In this document: in pieces, positions 25,593 through 35,428 of the stretch
Layout of the letters: each line of letters begins with the position of its first letter
Position numbering within the stretch: the stretch's first letter is position 1
Assembly (NCBI RefSeq): GCF_003206645.1
Contig: NZ_PZJP01000005.1
Span: 836,340-900,339 of the forward strand
Direction: 5' to 3'
Source of the DNA: Salinicola aestuarinus
Lineage (GTDB): Bacteria > Pseudomonadota > Gammaproteobacteria > Pseudomonadales > Halomonadaceae
DNA length: 64,000 nucleotides
Program-made: the position numbers and the translations under genes
The notes under the pieces: generated by a model
Told to the model about the DNA's origin: nothing
Databases searched by the model: none
The model's input: the letters and a program-made list of their open reading frames with translations, nothing else

Positions 25593-27197
25593 ATGCCTAA
25601 CGAACCCCTGTCTATGACCCCCGACACCAACGCGCCATCGAATACAGGTGGCCGGTTTGGCGATCCTGTCGTTCTCATTCTGACATTCGGCTTCATACTG
25701 CTGTTTCTGGCCGGCTCGGCGATAGCGCCAGAGACCGTCGCCGGTATCATCGATGTGGCCTTCAGTTGGTCCGCCAAGACGTTTGGCTCGCTTTTTCAGC
25801 TTCTCATGCTGTTGACGTTCTTCATTGCCCTCGGGGTTGCCTTTTCACCGGCAGGCCGGGCAAGGATCGGTTCTCTCGACCGACCGGACATGAGCACCTT
25901 TCGCTGGGTCTCGATCATTCTCTGCACGCTGCTGGCGGGCGGCGGTGTCTTCTTCGCCGCGGGTGAGCCGATCTACCACTTCGTGGTGACGCCACCGGCA
26001 TTCGACACCGAGCCCGGTACCGCCGAGGCGATTCCCAACGCGCTGGCGCAGGCGTTCTTCCACTGGGGCTTCACCGGCTGGGCGATCCTCGGCACGCTCC
26101 CGGCAACCATTCTGTCCTATCAGCACTATCATCGCGGGATGCCACTGCAGCCGCGCACGCTGCTGGCGCCGCTGCTCGGCGACCGCCTCGTCCGCGGGCC
26201 GCTCGGCGGGGTGGTCGATGCGATCTGCGCGGTTGCCGTCACCGCAGGCACGGTCGGACCGCTCGGCTTTCTGGCAACGCAGGTGAGCTTCGGTCTGCAC
26301 GACCTGTTCGGTTTCCCGCGGGGCTACAATATTCAGCTGATGATCCTGATGGGGCTCGGCGCCATCTATGTCACCTCCGCGGTGACCGGGATCGACAAGG
26401 GCATCCAGATACTCAGTCGTTTCAACGTGGGGCTGGCGATCGCCATCGGCGCGGTCATTCTGGTCTTCGGTCCGACGCAGTTTCTGGTCGATAGCTGGTT
26501 CCAGGGCTTTGGCAGCTATCTCGACAATTTCTTCGCGCTCTCGGCAATGACCACGGTCACTGCCTCGCCGGACTGGATGAAGTGGTGGACGGTGTTCTTC
26601 TTCGCCTGGTTCGTCGGCTTCGCGCCGCCGATGGCGATCTTCGTCACGCGGATCTCGCGGGGCCGCACGGTGCGCGAGATGATCGTCGCCACCGCGATCC
26701 TGGCACCGGTCGTCACCACGGTGTGGTTCACGCTCCTCGGCGGCTCGGGCATCTTCTACGAGCTCAATGGCGTGATCGAACTCACTGAGCCGCTCAAGAA
26801 CTTCCAGTTCGATATCGCCACGCTCACGGTGGCCCAGGCGCTCCCTGGCGGTGTCTGGATGGCGCTGGCGATTCTGGTGCTGACCACCATCTTCGTCGCC
26901 ACGACCGGTGACTCGATGAGCTACGCCGTCGCCGTCGTCTGCGCCGGTAACGACAGTCCCGGTTCGCTGCTGCGCGCGTTCTGGGGTATCACCTTCGCGG
27001 CAATGGCGGCGATCCTGCTCTATATGGGCGCGGGGCAGGTCAGCGTGCTGCAGCAGTTCGTGGTCATTCCCGCGGTCCCCGTGGCGATTGTCCTGGTCCC
27101 CACGCTCTGGCTGGGGCCGAAGGCCGCCTACGCCATGGCGCGAGAGCAGGGCGTGCTGCCCGAGAAAGTCTCGACTCCGGCCAGACCGGCGAGCTGA
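25593..27197 (+). CDS. BCCT family betaine/choline/carnitine-type transporter
   Basis: A 534-residue, roughly 12-helix transporter of the betaine-choline-carnitine family. Seen are GWAILGTLPATILSYQHYHRG in the middle and the helix-8 region FVGFAPPMAIFVTRISRGRTVREM, close to the BCCT signature. The usual tryptophan-rich part of that signature is partly replaced by phenylalanine (WTVFFFAWF), so the exact substrate is unclear; osmolyte uptake is likely in a halophile. The start is uncertain (25593 or 25614); neither has a strong ribosome-binding site. It ends in a strong hairpin at 27200. Confidence 0.88.
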   Translation: MPNEPLSMTPDTNAPSNTGGRFGDPVVLILTFGFILLFLAGSAIAPETVAGIIDVAFSWSAKTFGSLFQLLMLLTFFIALGVAFSPAGRARIGSLDRPDMSTFRWVSIILCTLLAGGGVFFAAGEPIYHFVVTPPAFDTEPGTAEAIPNALAQAFFHWGFTGWAILGTLPATILSYQHYHRGMPLQPRTLLAPLLGDRLVRGPLGGVVDAICAVAVTAGTVGPLGFLATQVSFGLHDLFGFPRGYNIQLMILMGLGAIYVTSAVTGIDKGIQILSRFNVGLAIAIGAVILVFGPTQFLVDSWFQGFGSYLDNFFALSAMTTVTASPDWMKWWTVFFFAWFVGFAPPMAIFVTRISRGRTVREMIVATAILAPVVTTVWFTLLGGSGIFYELNGVIELTEPLKNFQFDIATLTVAQALPGGVWMALAILVLTTIFVATTGDSMSYAVAVVCAGNDSPGSLLRAFWGITFAAMAAILLYMGAGQVSVLQQFVVIPAVPVAIVLVPTLWLGPKAAYAMAREQGVLPEKVSTPARPAS

Positions 27198-27199
27198 AG

Positions 27200-27231
27200 A
27201 CACCGTGTCCGAGCGCGCTCGGACACGGTGT
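27200..27231 (+). terminator. Perfect 32-base palindrome after the BCCT gene
   Basis: ACACCGTGTCCGAGCG followed by its exact reverse complement begins two bases after the BCCT stop codon. No T-run follows, so it may work as a terminator or as a 3'-end stabilising hairpin. Confidence 0.65.
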
Positions 27232-27241
27232 GCTGACCCCA

Positions 27242-27283
27242 ATGACAACGCCCCGGTGGATCACTCCACCGGGGCGTTGTCAT
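27242..27283. terminator. Bidirectional terminator hairpin
   Basis: A 19-bp perfect stem (27242-27260 with 27265-27283) and a TCAC loop, GC-rich in the middle with TTGTCAT at the end. It lies between the convergent BCCT and Hsp20 genes and probably terminates both. Confidence 0.75.
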
Positions 27284-27324
27284 GCAGAGGCCAATGCCGT
27301 CGTTATCGCGGCGATGTCACCGTG

Positions 27325-27804
27325 TCAGGCGGTGGCTGTCTCGGCGACGGGCGCTGACGAGACATCGGTCATCTGCCTCTGACCCGTGCTGATCGGAATC
27401 TGGCGCGGACGCTGCTCTTCGGGCACCACGCGCAGTAGATCGACGATCAGCAGGCCGTTCTCCATGCGGGCTCCCTGAATCTCGATGTTCTCATCGAGAC
27501 GGAACGATAGCTTGAAACCGCGCTGGGCGATGCCCTGATGCAGATACTGGATGGCATCGTCCTGCTCTCGCTCGCGGCGAGCAGCGCTAATGCTCAGCAC
27601 GCGCTTGTCGACGTTGACGTCGAGCTCCTCCTCGCTGAAGCCCGCGGCGGCAACGGCGATGCGATAGTCGTTCTCGCCATGTTTTTCGACGTTGTAGGGC
27701 GGGTAGCTCGGCACGTCGTTCTGCACGGCGTTCTCGAAGAGATCGTTGAGGCGATCGAAGCCGATGGAGCGACGGAAGAGTGGAGAAAGAGACATCGTGT
27801 TCAT
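27325..27804 (-). CDS. Small heat-shock protein Hsp20 (IbpA-like)
   Basis: A 159-residue alpha-crystallin-type chaperone. The N-terminus MNTMSLSPLFRRSIGFDRLNDLFENA is IbpA-like, and the crystallin domain covers about 35-125 with PPYNVEKHGENDYRIAVAAAGF and the family motif GxLxVxL (here ENGLLIVDL). It holds unfolding proteins during heat or salt stress. The ATG at 27804 follows AGGAGG. A heat-shock-type promoter lies about 150 bases upstream, leaving a long leader. Confidence 0.92.
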   Translation of the reverse strand: MNTMSLSPLFRRSIGFDRLNDLFENAVQNDVPSYPPYNVEKHGENDYRIAVAAAGFSEEELDVNVDKRVLSISAARREREQDDAIQYLHQGIAQRGFKLSFRLDENIEIQGARMENGLLIVDLLRVVPEEQRPRQIPISTGQRQMTDVSSAPVAETATA

Positions 27805-27952
27805 GTACAACCTCCTGAAACTCAGCGAAGTCATAGCGGGCCCGAGCCCATCTCGGGTCACCGTCAGCGAACCCGCTTGGCGGCGTTCGCCGTCGAGGAA
27901 ATGACGCATTCGACACGTCGTCGGCGCGAGCGCGCCGCCTCGACGCTCTGTT

Positions 27953-27980
27953 AAATAGTGGCTTCGGCGCGGCTTTCAAG
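27953..27980 (-). promoter_or_regulatory. Predicted sigma-32 promoter for hsp20
   Basis: On the minus strand, CTTGAAA (27980-27974) matches the sigma-32 -35 box exactly. CCACTATTT (27961-27953), 12 bases further on, resembles the -10 box CCCCATNT. The flanking CCC before CTTGAAA also fits. This places transcription about 140-150 bases before the start codon. Confidence 0.55.
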
Positions 27981-28124
27981 GGGCGCGATCGATTGCGAAC
28001 GCTATTTTTTTGCACCGCTGGCAAGCGCCCTGCGTGGCCAACACGTTGGGCGGGGCGCCTGATGAGGATGACGAGCCTCTCGAGAAAGCAGAGACCGGCG
28101 TCAGTCCTCACTTGGGGGGGGAAT

Positions 28125-29339
28125 CTAGCCGAATAGCTGCCCGGCGATGCGCAGCCCGGCGACCCAGGTGGCGACCGCGGAGCCCAGCGTCGAGAGCAGG
28201 AAGACCAGCAGGGTGCGGGCGACGCGGTTGCGCCACCAGCCGCGCCAGTGACCGACGTCGCTGCGCAGTTTGGAGAAGTCGCCCACCGTCGGCCGACGCA
28301 GGTAGAGCTCGGCGCCGGCCGTGACGAAGCCGACCCCGATGGTCGGGTTGAGCGAGGTGAGCGGGGCGGCGACGAAGGCGGCCAGCACCGTGAGTGGGTG
28401 AGCGAGGGCAACCGCCGCGCCCAGCGCCGAGAGCGTGCCGTTGATCAGTACCCACTCGGCCACCAGCGACCAGCCGAAGCCAGCGTCGCGGCTGAAGCCG
28501 ATAGCGAAGCCGGTCAGCACCAGCGCCACGATGACCCAGGGCAGCGCTTTCCAGCCGCGCGAGCGGGGTTTCGTGGTTTCCAGCGTCTCGCGCGCCTGAC
28601 GCGCGCTGTCCGGGGAGATCGGCGCCGCCTCCAGTTCGCGCAGATGACCGGTCATGCCCTTGAGGTGGCCGGCGCCGACCACGACCAGCACCCGCTGGGC
28701 GCCGCCGTCGGGCAGTGTTTCCACCAGCTTGAGCGCCATGTAGCGGTCGCGCTCGGCGATCAGCGGCTCATACAGCGACTGCGATTGCTCGGCGAATTCC
28801 GCGAAGGTCGACTCGAGCACGTCGCCCTCCTTGAGCTTCTCGATCTCCTCGCTGGAGACCTTCTGACGGGACAGCACGCTGCCGAGCAGCCCCGAGATCA
28901 ACCCCGCGCGCTTGTACCAGGGCACGTTCTGATAGATTCGCTTGAGAGTGACGCCGATCTCGCGGTCGATCAGGTAGAGCGGCACGCCGGCGCGCTCGGC
29001 ACCTTTCACCGCGGCGCGCATCTCGGCACCGGGCTCGACCCCGGACTGCTCGGCGACGCGCTGTTGAAAGGCGCCCAGCGCCAGACTCGCGGCGACCATG
29101 CCCGCCTTGCCCTGCTTGAGCACCTGAAAGAGATCCATCTTGGCCATGGCGTTGGGCTGCACCAGGCTCTGGTGGCGGGAAGCGCAGAGCTCGATGGCGA
29201 CGGCGTCGAACTCGCCGGAGCGAATCATCGCCGTCACCTCGTTGGCACTTGCTTCGGAAACGTGGGCGGTGCCCAGCAGGGTCAGGCGGTGGGCGGCGAG
29301 ATCGGCGGTCTCGCGCGGGCCCTGAGTGGGGTCGGTCAT
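28125..29339 (-). CDS. TraB/PrgY-like membrane protein
   Basis: A 404-residue protein. The N-terminal half carries TraB-family motifs: LTLLGTAHVSEAS (GxxH at about residues 22-25), FDAVAIELCASRH and VVGAGHLKGM. The C-terminal 130 residues contain three to four membrane segments. The Enterococcus relatives block pheromone signalling, and related proteins are proposed metal-dependent proteases of the Tiki fold; the role in Gram-negative bacteria is not established. Start at the ATG at 29339. Confidence 0.85.
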   Translation of the reverse strand: MTDPTQGPRETADLAAHRLTLLGTAHVSEASANEVTAMIRSGEFDAVAIELCASRHQSLVQPNAMAKMDLFQVLKQGKAGMVAASLALGAFQQRVAEQSGVEPGAEMRAAVKGAERAGVPLYLIDREIGVTLKRIYQNVPWYKRAGLISGLLGSVLSRQKVSSEEIEKLKEGDVLESTFAEFAEQSQSLYEPLIAERDRYMALKLVETLPDGGAQRVLVVVGAGHLKGMTGHLRELEAAPISPDSARQARETLETTKPRSRGWKALPWVIVALVLTGFAIGFSRDAGFGWSLVAEWVLINGTLSALGAAVALAHPLTVLAAFVAAPLTSLNPTIGVGFVTAGAELYLRRPTVGDFSKLRSDVGHWRGWWRNRVARTLLVFLLSTLGSAVATWVAGLRIAGQLFG

Positions 29340-29469
29340 GGTGTCTCGCTGTCAGAGGAGCCGACGACGCGGATGGCGTCGAGACGAAGGTGAGCGGATT
29401 ATCGCCAAAGCGCTGGCGGGGAACAAATCGACCGCAGCGATCGAGGCGCAAGCGACTCGGGAGGAATCG

Positions 29470-29847
29470 ATGGGGTATCGCGTCATGGCGGATGCGGTGC
29501 TGATCCTGCATCTGGGGTTCATTCTGTGGGTGCTGCTCGGCGCCCTGGCGGTTTGGCAGCGACCGTGGCTGGCGCTCTGCCATCTGCCGGCCTGTGTGTG
29601 GGGGACGCTGGTCGAGCTCAATGCCTGGCTCTGCCCGCTGACGCCGCTGGAGAACCGGCTGCGTCAGTGGGGTGGCGAGGCGGGCATCGGCGAGAGTTTC
29701 ATCGCCCACTATCTGCTGCCGATTCTCTACCCGACGGGACTGACGCCGGCCATTCAGTGGTGGCTCGGCGTCATCGTGGTGGCGCTCAACGGGGGGCTCT
29801 ACGCGGCCATGCTCTACCGCCGCTGGCAGCGCCGCCGCCCGGACTAA
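29470..29847 (+). CDS. DUF2784 family membrane protein
   Basis: A 125-residue membrane protein starting [24 protein letters not shown], typical of DUF2784. Three to four hydrophobic segments are present, with [11 protein letters not shown] and [12 protein letters not shown] as conserved loops. Function unknown. The ATG at 29470 is nine bases behind GGGAGG. Its stop codon overlaps that of the convergent sstT gene by 4 bp. Confidence 0.85.
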   Translation: MGYRVMADAVLILHLGFILWVLLGALAVWQRPWLALCHLPACVWGTLVELNAWLCPLTPLENRLRQWGGEAGIGESFIAHYLLPILYPTGLTPAIQWWLGVIVVALNGGLYAAMLYRRWQRRRPD

Positions 29848-31133
29848 TCGCTTGCGGCCTGGCTGACGTGACCGGTGGTCCGGTCCGGGGACGCGGTGTC
29901 AGCCTCGTCGCCCAGGCGCCGCCTGGCACCGGGGGAGCGGCAGGCGGCCGCGGTGAAGAGCACGTCGGTGGAGGAGTTGAGCGCAGTCTCGGTGGAATCC
30001 TGCAGCACGCTGATGACGAAGCCGATGGCGACGATCTGCATGGCGACGTCGGCGGAGATGCCGAACAGGCTCGCCGCCATCGGAATGAGCAGCAGCGAAC
30101 CGCCGGCGACGCCGGAGACACCGCAGGCCGCCAGGGCCGACACCACGCAGAGCAGAAACGCCGTCAGGAAGTCGACGCCAAGGCCGAGCGTGTGGGTCGC
30201 GGCCAGCGTCATCACGGTAATGGTGATCGCAGCGCCGGACATGTTGATTGTCGCGCCCAGCGGAATCGACACCGAGTAGGTGTCATGGTGCAGCTTCAGA
30301 CGCTGGCACAGCGCCATGTTGACCGGAATGTTGGCCGCGCTGCTGCGGGTGAAGAAGGCCGTGATGGCGCTGTCGCGCAGGCAGGTGAAGACCAGCGGAT
30401 AGGGGTTCCTGCGGGTGTAGGCGAACACGATCAGCGGGTTGGTCACCAGCGCCACGAACGCCATGCAGCCCAGCAGTACGCCGAGCAGGTGCGCATAGTT
30501 GGCGAGTTCCCCCAGGCCGGTATCGGCCAGCGTGTTGGCGACGAGTCCGAAGATACCCAGCGGCGCGAAACGGATGATAAAACGCACCAGCCCCGACACC
30601 GCATCGGAGAGATCGCCAAGGGCGTTGCGGGTGGTGTCGCTGGCCTTGCGCAGCAGCAGCCCGAGACCCACGGCCCAGGCGAGAATGCCGATGAAGTTCG
30701 CCTCCACCAGCGCATTGACCGGATTGTCGACCGCACTGAGCGCGAGATTGCGCAGCACCTCGATGATGTCCGACGGCGGCGTGCCGTCGGCCGGCGGCGC
30801 GTCGATCGACAGCGTGGTCGGAAAGGCGAAGCTGGCGACCACGGCCACCAGCGCGGCCACCAGCGTGCCGACCAGATAGAGGCCGAGGACGCCATGGACC
30901 TGCGTCGGCCGCCCCCGCTGATGCGCCGCGATGGCCGCCATCACCAGCACGAAGACCAGAATCGGCGCGATCGCCTTGAGCGCGTTGATGAAGAGGTCGC
31001 CAAGGATGGCGAACGACTGCGCGATACCCGGGGCTTTCATCGCCAGCGCCGCACCGAGGATGATGCCGATGAGAATCTGCGGAATCAGCCCCAGCCGGGG
31101 CAGGGCGGAACGACGAGCGGAACTGGCGGACAT
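29844..31133 (-). CDS. sstT: Serine/threonine:Na+ symporter SstT
   Basis: A 429-residue dicarboxylate/amino acid:cation symporter (DAACS). The substrate-binding hairpin region [15 protein letters not shown] (seen in [11 protein letters not shown]), [14 protein letters not shown] and [11 protein letters not shown] matches SstT specifically. It takes up serine and threonine with sodium. The C-terminal tail is about 25 residues of polar sequence. Start at the ATG at 31133 rather than the longer open frame. Confidence 0.93.
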   Translation of the reverse strand: MSASSARRSALPRLGLIPQILIGIILGAALAMKAPGIAQSFAILGDLFINALKAIAPILVFVLVMAAIAAHQRGRPTQVHGVLGLYLVGTLVAALVAVVASFAFPTTLSIDAPPADGTPPSDIIEVLRNLALSAVDNPVNALVEANFIGILAWAVGLGLLLRKASDTTRNALGDLSDAVSGLVRFIIRFAPLGIFGLVANTLADTGLGELANYAHLLGVLLGCMAFVALVTNPLIVFAYTRRNPYPLVFTCLRDSAITAFFTRSSAANIPVNMALCQRLKLHHDTYSVSIPLGATINMSGAAITITVMTLAATHTLGLGVDFLTAFLLCVVSALAACGVSGVAGGSLLLIPMAASLFGISADVAMQIVAIGFVISVLQDSTETALNSSTDVLFTAAACRSPGARRRLGDEADTASPDRTTGHVSQAASD

Positions 31134-31269
31134 GGAGCTCTCTTGTAGGCCGAGACGTGGGGTGCGCAGGCGCGACCGCGGATACCCGGGAAAAACCGGC
31201 GAAGCCGCGCATTCTAGCACCGCCACGCCTGTCGCACGCCACCGTTGGGGCGACGCCTTTCGACCCGCT

Positions 31270-32718
31270 TCAGCGTCGCCAGAACGCCGGCGTGAACAGT
31301 ACCAGTACCGTGAAGATTTCCAGTCGCCCCAGCATCATCGCCACGACCAGTATCCACTTGGCGGTATCCGGGATGCTGCCGTAATCGGTGGAGACCGCCC
31401 CGAGGCCAGGGCCCAGATTGTTGAGCGCGGATCCCACGGCCGACCACGCCGTCACCTGATCGAGCCCAGTGGCGAGCAGCCCCAGCAGCATCAGCACGAA
31501 GAGCATGAGATAGACCGAGAAGAAGCCCCACACGGCCTCGGCAACCCCCTCGGAGATGCGCATCTTGCCCACCTTGACCGCAAAGATGGCGTTGGGATGG
31601 ATCAGACGGTGAATTTCGCGGATCCCCTGTTTGACGATCAACAGGATACGAATGACCTTCATGCCGCCCCCCGCGGAGCCGGAGCAGGCGCCGACGAATG
31701 CGGCCATGAACAGCAGGATCGGCAGCACGCCGGGCCAGAGCGTGAAATCGGCAACGCTGAATCCGGAGGTCGTTGCCACCGACACCGACTCGAACAGGCC
31801 ATGGCGAAAGCCGGTGGCGTCGTGGTAGGTGCCGGTGACGAACAGGGTGGTCACGGTGACCACGACCAGCAGCATGAGAAAGACGGCGAAAAAGCGGAAT
31901 TCCGGGTCACGGATGTACTGCAGCAGGCGCTTCTCGCGCCATACCGCAAAGTGCAGCCCGAAGCTCACCGACGACACGATCATGAAGAACACGCAGATCA
32001 GTTCGATGGTGGCGCTATCAAAGTGCGAGATGCTGGCATCGTAGGTCGAGAACCCGCCGACGGCAACCGTCGCGAAGCTGTGGCCGATGGCGTCGAAGGC
32101 GTTCATGCCGGCGAGCCAGTACGCCAGCGCGCAGACGATGGTCAGGATCAGGTAGATGTACCACAGCGCCTTGGCGGTCTCGGTGATTCTCGGGGTGAGC
32201 TTGGAGTCCTTGAGCGGTCCCGGGATCTCGGTGCGATAGAGCTGCATGCCACCGATGCCCAGTGTGGGCAGAATCGCCACCGCCAGGACCACGATCCCCA
32301 TGCCGCCCAACCACTGCAGCTGCTGGCGGTAGAAGCGAATCGAGGCGGGGAGGTGTTCGATGCCGCTGAGTACCGTCGCCCCGGTGGTCGTGAGTCCGGA
32401 GAACGACTCGAAGACGGCGTCGGTGAACGACATCGACGGCGCCGCCGAGACCATGAAGGGAATCGTCCCGAAAAGCCCCAGCACGCCCCAGAACAGGACC
32501 GTGATGATGAAGCCGTCGCGGGTGCGCAGCTCGCGTCGGGCACGGCGGTTGGGCCAGTAGAGCATCGCCCCGGTCAGCACCGAGATCGCCATGCCGCTGG
32601 CGAACGCGTACCAGTTGCCGTCGTGGTAGATCCGCGCAATCACCATCGGCGGCACCATGGTCAGGCTGAACAGCATCAGCAACAGCCCGACGATGCGAAG
32701 AATGACGAAAAGGTTCAC
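31270..32718 (-). CDS. trkH: Trk K+ uptake channel subunit TrkH
   Basis: A 482-residue channel subunit. The four pore loops with selectivity-filter glycines are seen: [30 protein letters not shown] and [13 protein letters not shown]. It forms the K+ pathway of the Trk system, gated by TrkA, and is central to osmotic adaptation. It lies about 105 bases downstream of trkA on the same strand, as in other gammaproteobacteria. Confidence 0.95.
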   Translation of the reverse strand: MNLFVILRIVGLLLMLFSLTMVPPMVIARIYHDGNWYAFASGMAISVLTGAMLYWPNRRARRELRTRDGFIITVLFWGVLGLFGTIPFMVSAAPSMSFTDAVFESFSGLTTTGATVLSGIEHLPASIRFYRQQLQWLGGMGIVVLAVAILPTLGIGGMQLYRTEIPGPLKDSKLTPRITETAKALWYIYLILTIVCALAYWLAGMNAFDAIGHSFATVAVGGFSTYDASISHFDSATIELICVFFMIVSSVSFGLHFAVWREKRLLQYIRDPEFRFFAVFLMLLVVVTVTTLFVTGTYHDATGFRHGLFESVSVATTSGFSVADFTLWPGVLPILLFMAAFVGACSGSAGGGMKVIRILLIVKQGIREIHRLIHPNAIFAVKVGKMRISEGVAEAVWGFFSVYLMLFVLMLLGLLATGLDQVTAWSAVGSALNNLGPGLGAVSTDYGSIPDTAKWILVVAMMLGRLEIFTVLVLFTPAFWRR

Positions 32719-32824
32719 GGCGCCGGGCTTCCTGTCGGTCGAGGCGGTGCGACACGCCGGGTCAACGTGTCGGCATGGGCGAATGTGACGGGGGGGAGCG
32801 AGGCGTCAGGGGGCGACAACGGCA

Positions 32825-34198
32825 TCAGAAGAACGTCAGACCGACCTGGAACAGCCGTTCGACATCACGAATCCGGCGCTTGTCGACGACGAACAGAATC
32901 AGGTGGTCGCCGCTTTCGATCATCACATTGTCGTGGGCGATAAGTACCTCCTTACCGCGCACAATGGCACCGATGCTGGTACCGCTCGGCAGCTCCACCT
33001 CTCCGATGGCGCGCCCGATCAGCTTCGACGAGCGCTTGTCGCCGTGGGCGATCGCCTCGATCGCCTCGGCAGCACCGCGCCGCAGCGAGTGGACGTTGAC
33101 GATGTCGCCGCGGCGCACGTGAGTCAGCAGGCTGCCGATGGTCGCCTGCTGCGGCGAGATGGCGATGTCGATCTCGCCGCCCTGGACCAGGTCCACGTAG
33201 GCTGCGTTGTTGATCAGCGTGAGCACCTTCTTGGCGCCGAGACGCTTGGCCAGCATCGACGACATGATGTTGACCTCGTCGTCGTTGGTCAGCGCGCAGT
33301 AGATGTCGCAGTCCTCGATGTTCTCCTCGAGCATCAGCCGCTTGCTGGTGGCGCTGCCGTGCAGCACCACGGTGCGGTCGAGTTTCTCCGACAGCGCCCC
33401 GCAGCGGGTGAGATCGTGCTCGATGATCTTGACCTGATGCTTGTGCTCGAGCGTCTCGGCCAGGCGCTCGCCGATGTTGCCGCCGCCGGCGATCAGCACG
33501 CGGCGGAAGTTGCGGTCGACCTTGCGCAGCTCACCCATGACGGTACGAATGTCGCGGCGCGCGGCGATGAAGAAGACCTCGTCGTCCGCTTCGATGACCG
33601 TATCGCCGGTAGGGATGATCGGCCGGTCACGGCGATAGATCGCCGCCACTCGGGTATCGACGTCGGGCATGTGGCGACGCAGGAAGCCCAGCTCCTGCCC
33701 CACCAGTGGACCGCCGTAGTAGGCCTTGACCGCCACCAGCTGGGCGAGCCCGCCGGCGAAGTCCAGCACCTGCAGGGCGCCGGGGTACTCGATCAGCCGG
33801 CGAATGTGGTCGGTGACCACCTGCTCGGGACTGATCAGCACGTCCACCGGCATGGCGTCGTTGGAGAAGAGGCTCTTGCGGGTCAGGTAGGCGGTCGAGC
33901 GCACGCGACCGATCTTGGTCGGCGTGCGAAAGAGCGTATGCGCGACCTGGCAGGCGACCATGTTGATTTCGTCCGAGCTGGTCACGGCGATCAGCATGTC
34001 GGCATCCTCGCCGCCCGCCTGGCGCAGAATATTCGGGTACGAGGCGGTGCCGATCACGGTGCGGATGTCGAGCCGATTCTGCAGCTCGCGCAGGCGCTCT
34101 TCGTCGATGTCGACGACAGTGATGTCGTTCTCTTCGTGTGCCAGATGCTCGGCCAGCGTGCCGCCGACCTGGCCGGCGCCAAGAATGATGATTTTCAT
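32825..34198 (-). CDS. trkA: Trk K+ system regulatory subunit TrkA
   Basis: A 457-residue cytosolic RCK protein with two Rossmann/TrkA-C halves. The first dinucleotide site is [16 protein letters not shown] (residues about 4-19) and the second is [16 protein letters not shown] near residue 236. It binds NAD(H) and ATP and gates TrkH. It is upstream of trkH and downstream of the rsmB group; the usual rsmB-trkA adjacency is broken here by dodecin and pncA. Confidence 0.95.
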   Translation of the reverse strand: MKIIILGAGQVGGTLAEHLAHEENDITVVDIDEERLRELQNRLDIRTVIGTASYPNILRQAGGEDADMLIAVTSSDEINMVACQVAHTLFRTPTKIGRVRSTAYLTRKSLFSNDAMPVDVLISPEQVVTDHIRRLIEYPGALQVLDFAGGLAQLVAVKAYYGGPLVGQELGFLRRHMPDVDTRVAAIYRRDRPIIPTGDTVIEADDEVFFIAARRDIRTVMGELRKVDRNFRRVLIAGGGNIGERLAETLEHKHQVKIIEHDLTRCGALSEKLDRTVVLHGSATSKRLMLEENIEDCDIYCALTNDDEVNIMSSMLAKRLGAKKVLTLINNAAYVDLVQGGEIDIAISPQQATIGSLLTHVRRGDIVNVHSLRRGAAEAIEAIAHGDKRSSKLIGRAIGEVELPSGTSIGAIVRGKEVLIAHDNVMIESGDHLILFVVDKRRIRDVERLFQVGLTFF

Positions 34199-34364
34199 GC
34201 CAAACCGTATAGGAAGAGAAACGAAAGTGGGCGTGGTCGCACGCGGCGCACCGAGGCGCCGCTGTCAGGGCGTAGGATAAACACCCCGTGGCGTGAATGA
34301 CACCACGACGAAAATGACATCGGAACATGGGACGCCGCGCCCGGCAGGCGGCGCGGCGACGGGG

Positions 34365-34571
34365 TCATTCGAGGGTGATGCCGACCTTGACGGTGACCTG
34401 CCAGTGGCCGATGCGGTTGCCTTCCAGGTGACCGCGGGTCTCGGTGACCTCGAACCAGCGCATGCCGTGGAGCGATTCGCTCGCCTTGGTGATGGCGTTC
34501 TGAACCGCCTCCTCGATGCTCGTCGGCGATGAGCCGGTGATCTCGATCTGCTTGTAGACGTGATCGCTCAT
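34365..34571 (-). CDS. Dodecin family flavin-binding protein
   Basis: A 68-residue dodecin: [23 protein letters not shown] at the start, and [12 protein letters not shown] with Trp39, the residue that stacks against the flavin. Dodecins assemble as dodecamers that store or buffer riboflavin/FMN. It sits between trkA and pncA, all on the minus strand. Confidence 0.92.
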   Translation of the reverse strand: MSDHVYKQIEITGSSPTSIEEAVQNAITKASESLHGMRWFEVTETRGHLEGNRIGHWQVTVKVGITLE

Positions 34572-34637
34572 GTAACGCTCCTTGGTCTGGGTGAAAACAG
34601 CGGACTGAAAGGATCGAGGCGGCGCGTCGGGCCAGAC

Positions 34638-35330
34638 TCACTCGTCGACGATGACGACGCCGAGAGATTCCAGACGCTGTCGGGTGTCGTCATCGGTCTC
34701 GAAGGTGACCGGACGCGTCAACGGCCATAGAAAATGGGTGCGAAAACCGGCGGCGACGGCGTCTTCTGCCGTCCATAGCACGCAGACGTCACGGGCCAGG
34801 CCGCAGAGGTAGACATCGGTGACGCCGCGATCCCGCAGCCAGCCGGCGAGCCCGGTGGCGGGGCGCTGGCCATCGGGGCCGACGTTGTTGCGAAAGGCGC
34901 TGTAGGAGTCGATCCGCGGGTGGGTGCCCTTGCGGATGATCACGTCGCAGGCAGACCAGTCGATGGCGGGGTGCAGCGCGGCGCCTTCGCTTTTCTGAAG
35001 GCAGTGATCCGGCCACAGCGTCTGGCTGTGGCCGAAGTGCTCGATCGCCTCGAACGGCTGATGCGGCGGATGGCTGGAGGCGAAGGAGACGTGCCGGGTC
35101 GGATGCCAGTCCTGCGTGGCGACCACGTGGCCGAAGGCATGCTGGCCCAGCAGCCACTCGATACCCGGCAGGATGGCGTCGCCCTCGGTGCAGGCAAGCG
35201 CGCCGCCCGGCATGAAGTCCGGCTGGACGTCGACCACGATCAACGCGCTCTCGGCGGCGCTGCCCTCGAGCGTCGGCATCGCGGGCTGGGTCTGCGGTTC
35301 GGGGCTTTCATCGATGACTTCGTCGTGCAT
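34638..35330 (-). CDS. pncA: Nicotinamidase PncA
   Basis: A 230-residue isochorismatase-fold amidase. The catalytic triad is D34 (VVDVQPDF), K134 (IIRKGTHP) and C183 (GLARDVCV). The metal-binding D74-x-H76 appears in TQDWHP. It converts nicotinamide to nicotinate for NAD salvage. The first 28 residues are a non-conserved extension; Met18 is a possible alternative start. It lies in the gap between trkA and rsmB. Confidence 0.93.
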   Translation of the reverse strand: MHDEVIDESPEPQTQPAMPTLEGSAAESALIVVDVQPDFMPGGALACTEGDAILPGIEWLLGQHAFGHVVATQDWHPTRHVSFASSHPPHQPFEAIEHFGHSQTLWPDHCLQKSEGAALHPAIDWSACDVIIRKGTHPRIDSYSAFRNNVGPDGQRPATGLAGWLRDRGVTDVYLCGLARDVCVLWTAEDAVAAGFRTHFLWPLTRPVTFETDDDTRQRLESLGVVIVDE

Positions 35331-35428
35331 CTGGGTAGAACTCCCGCTGGCGCGTCAGTCGCGTGTCGGCCCAGTATCGGAGCCCTTGACACCCGGTGCA
35401 AGTCACACCGGGTGCAACTCAGCCCGGC

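Noticed and set aside
30931..32943. 670-residue open frame on the plus strand
   Set aside because: Antisense shadow of sstT and trkH in high-GC DNA; His/Arg/Asp-rich composition, no domains, no ribosome-binding site.
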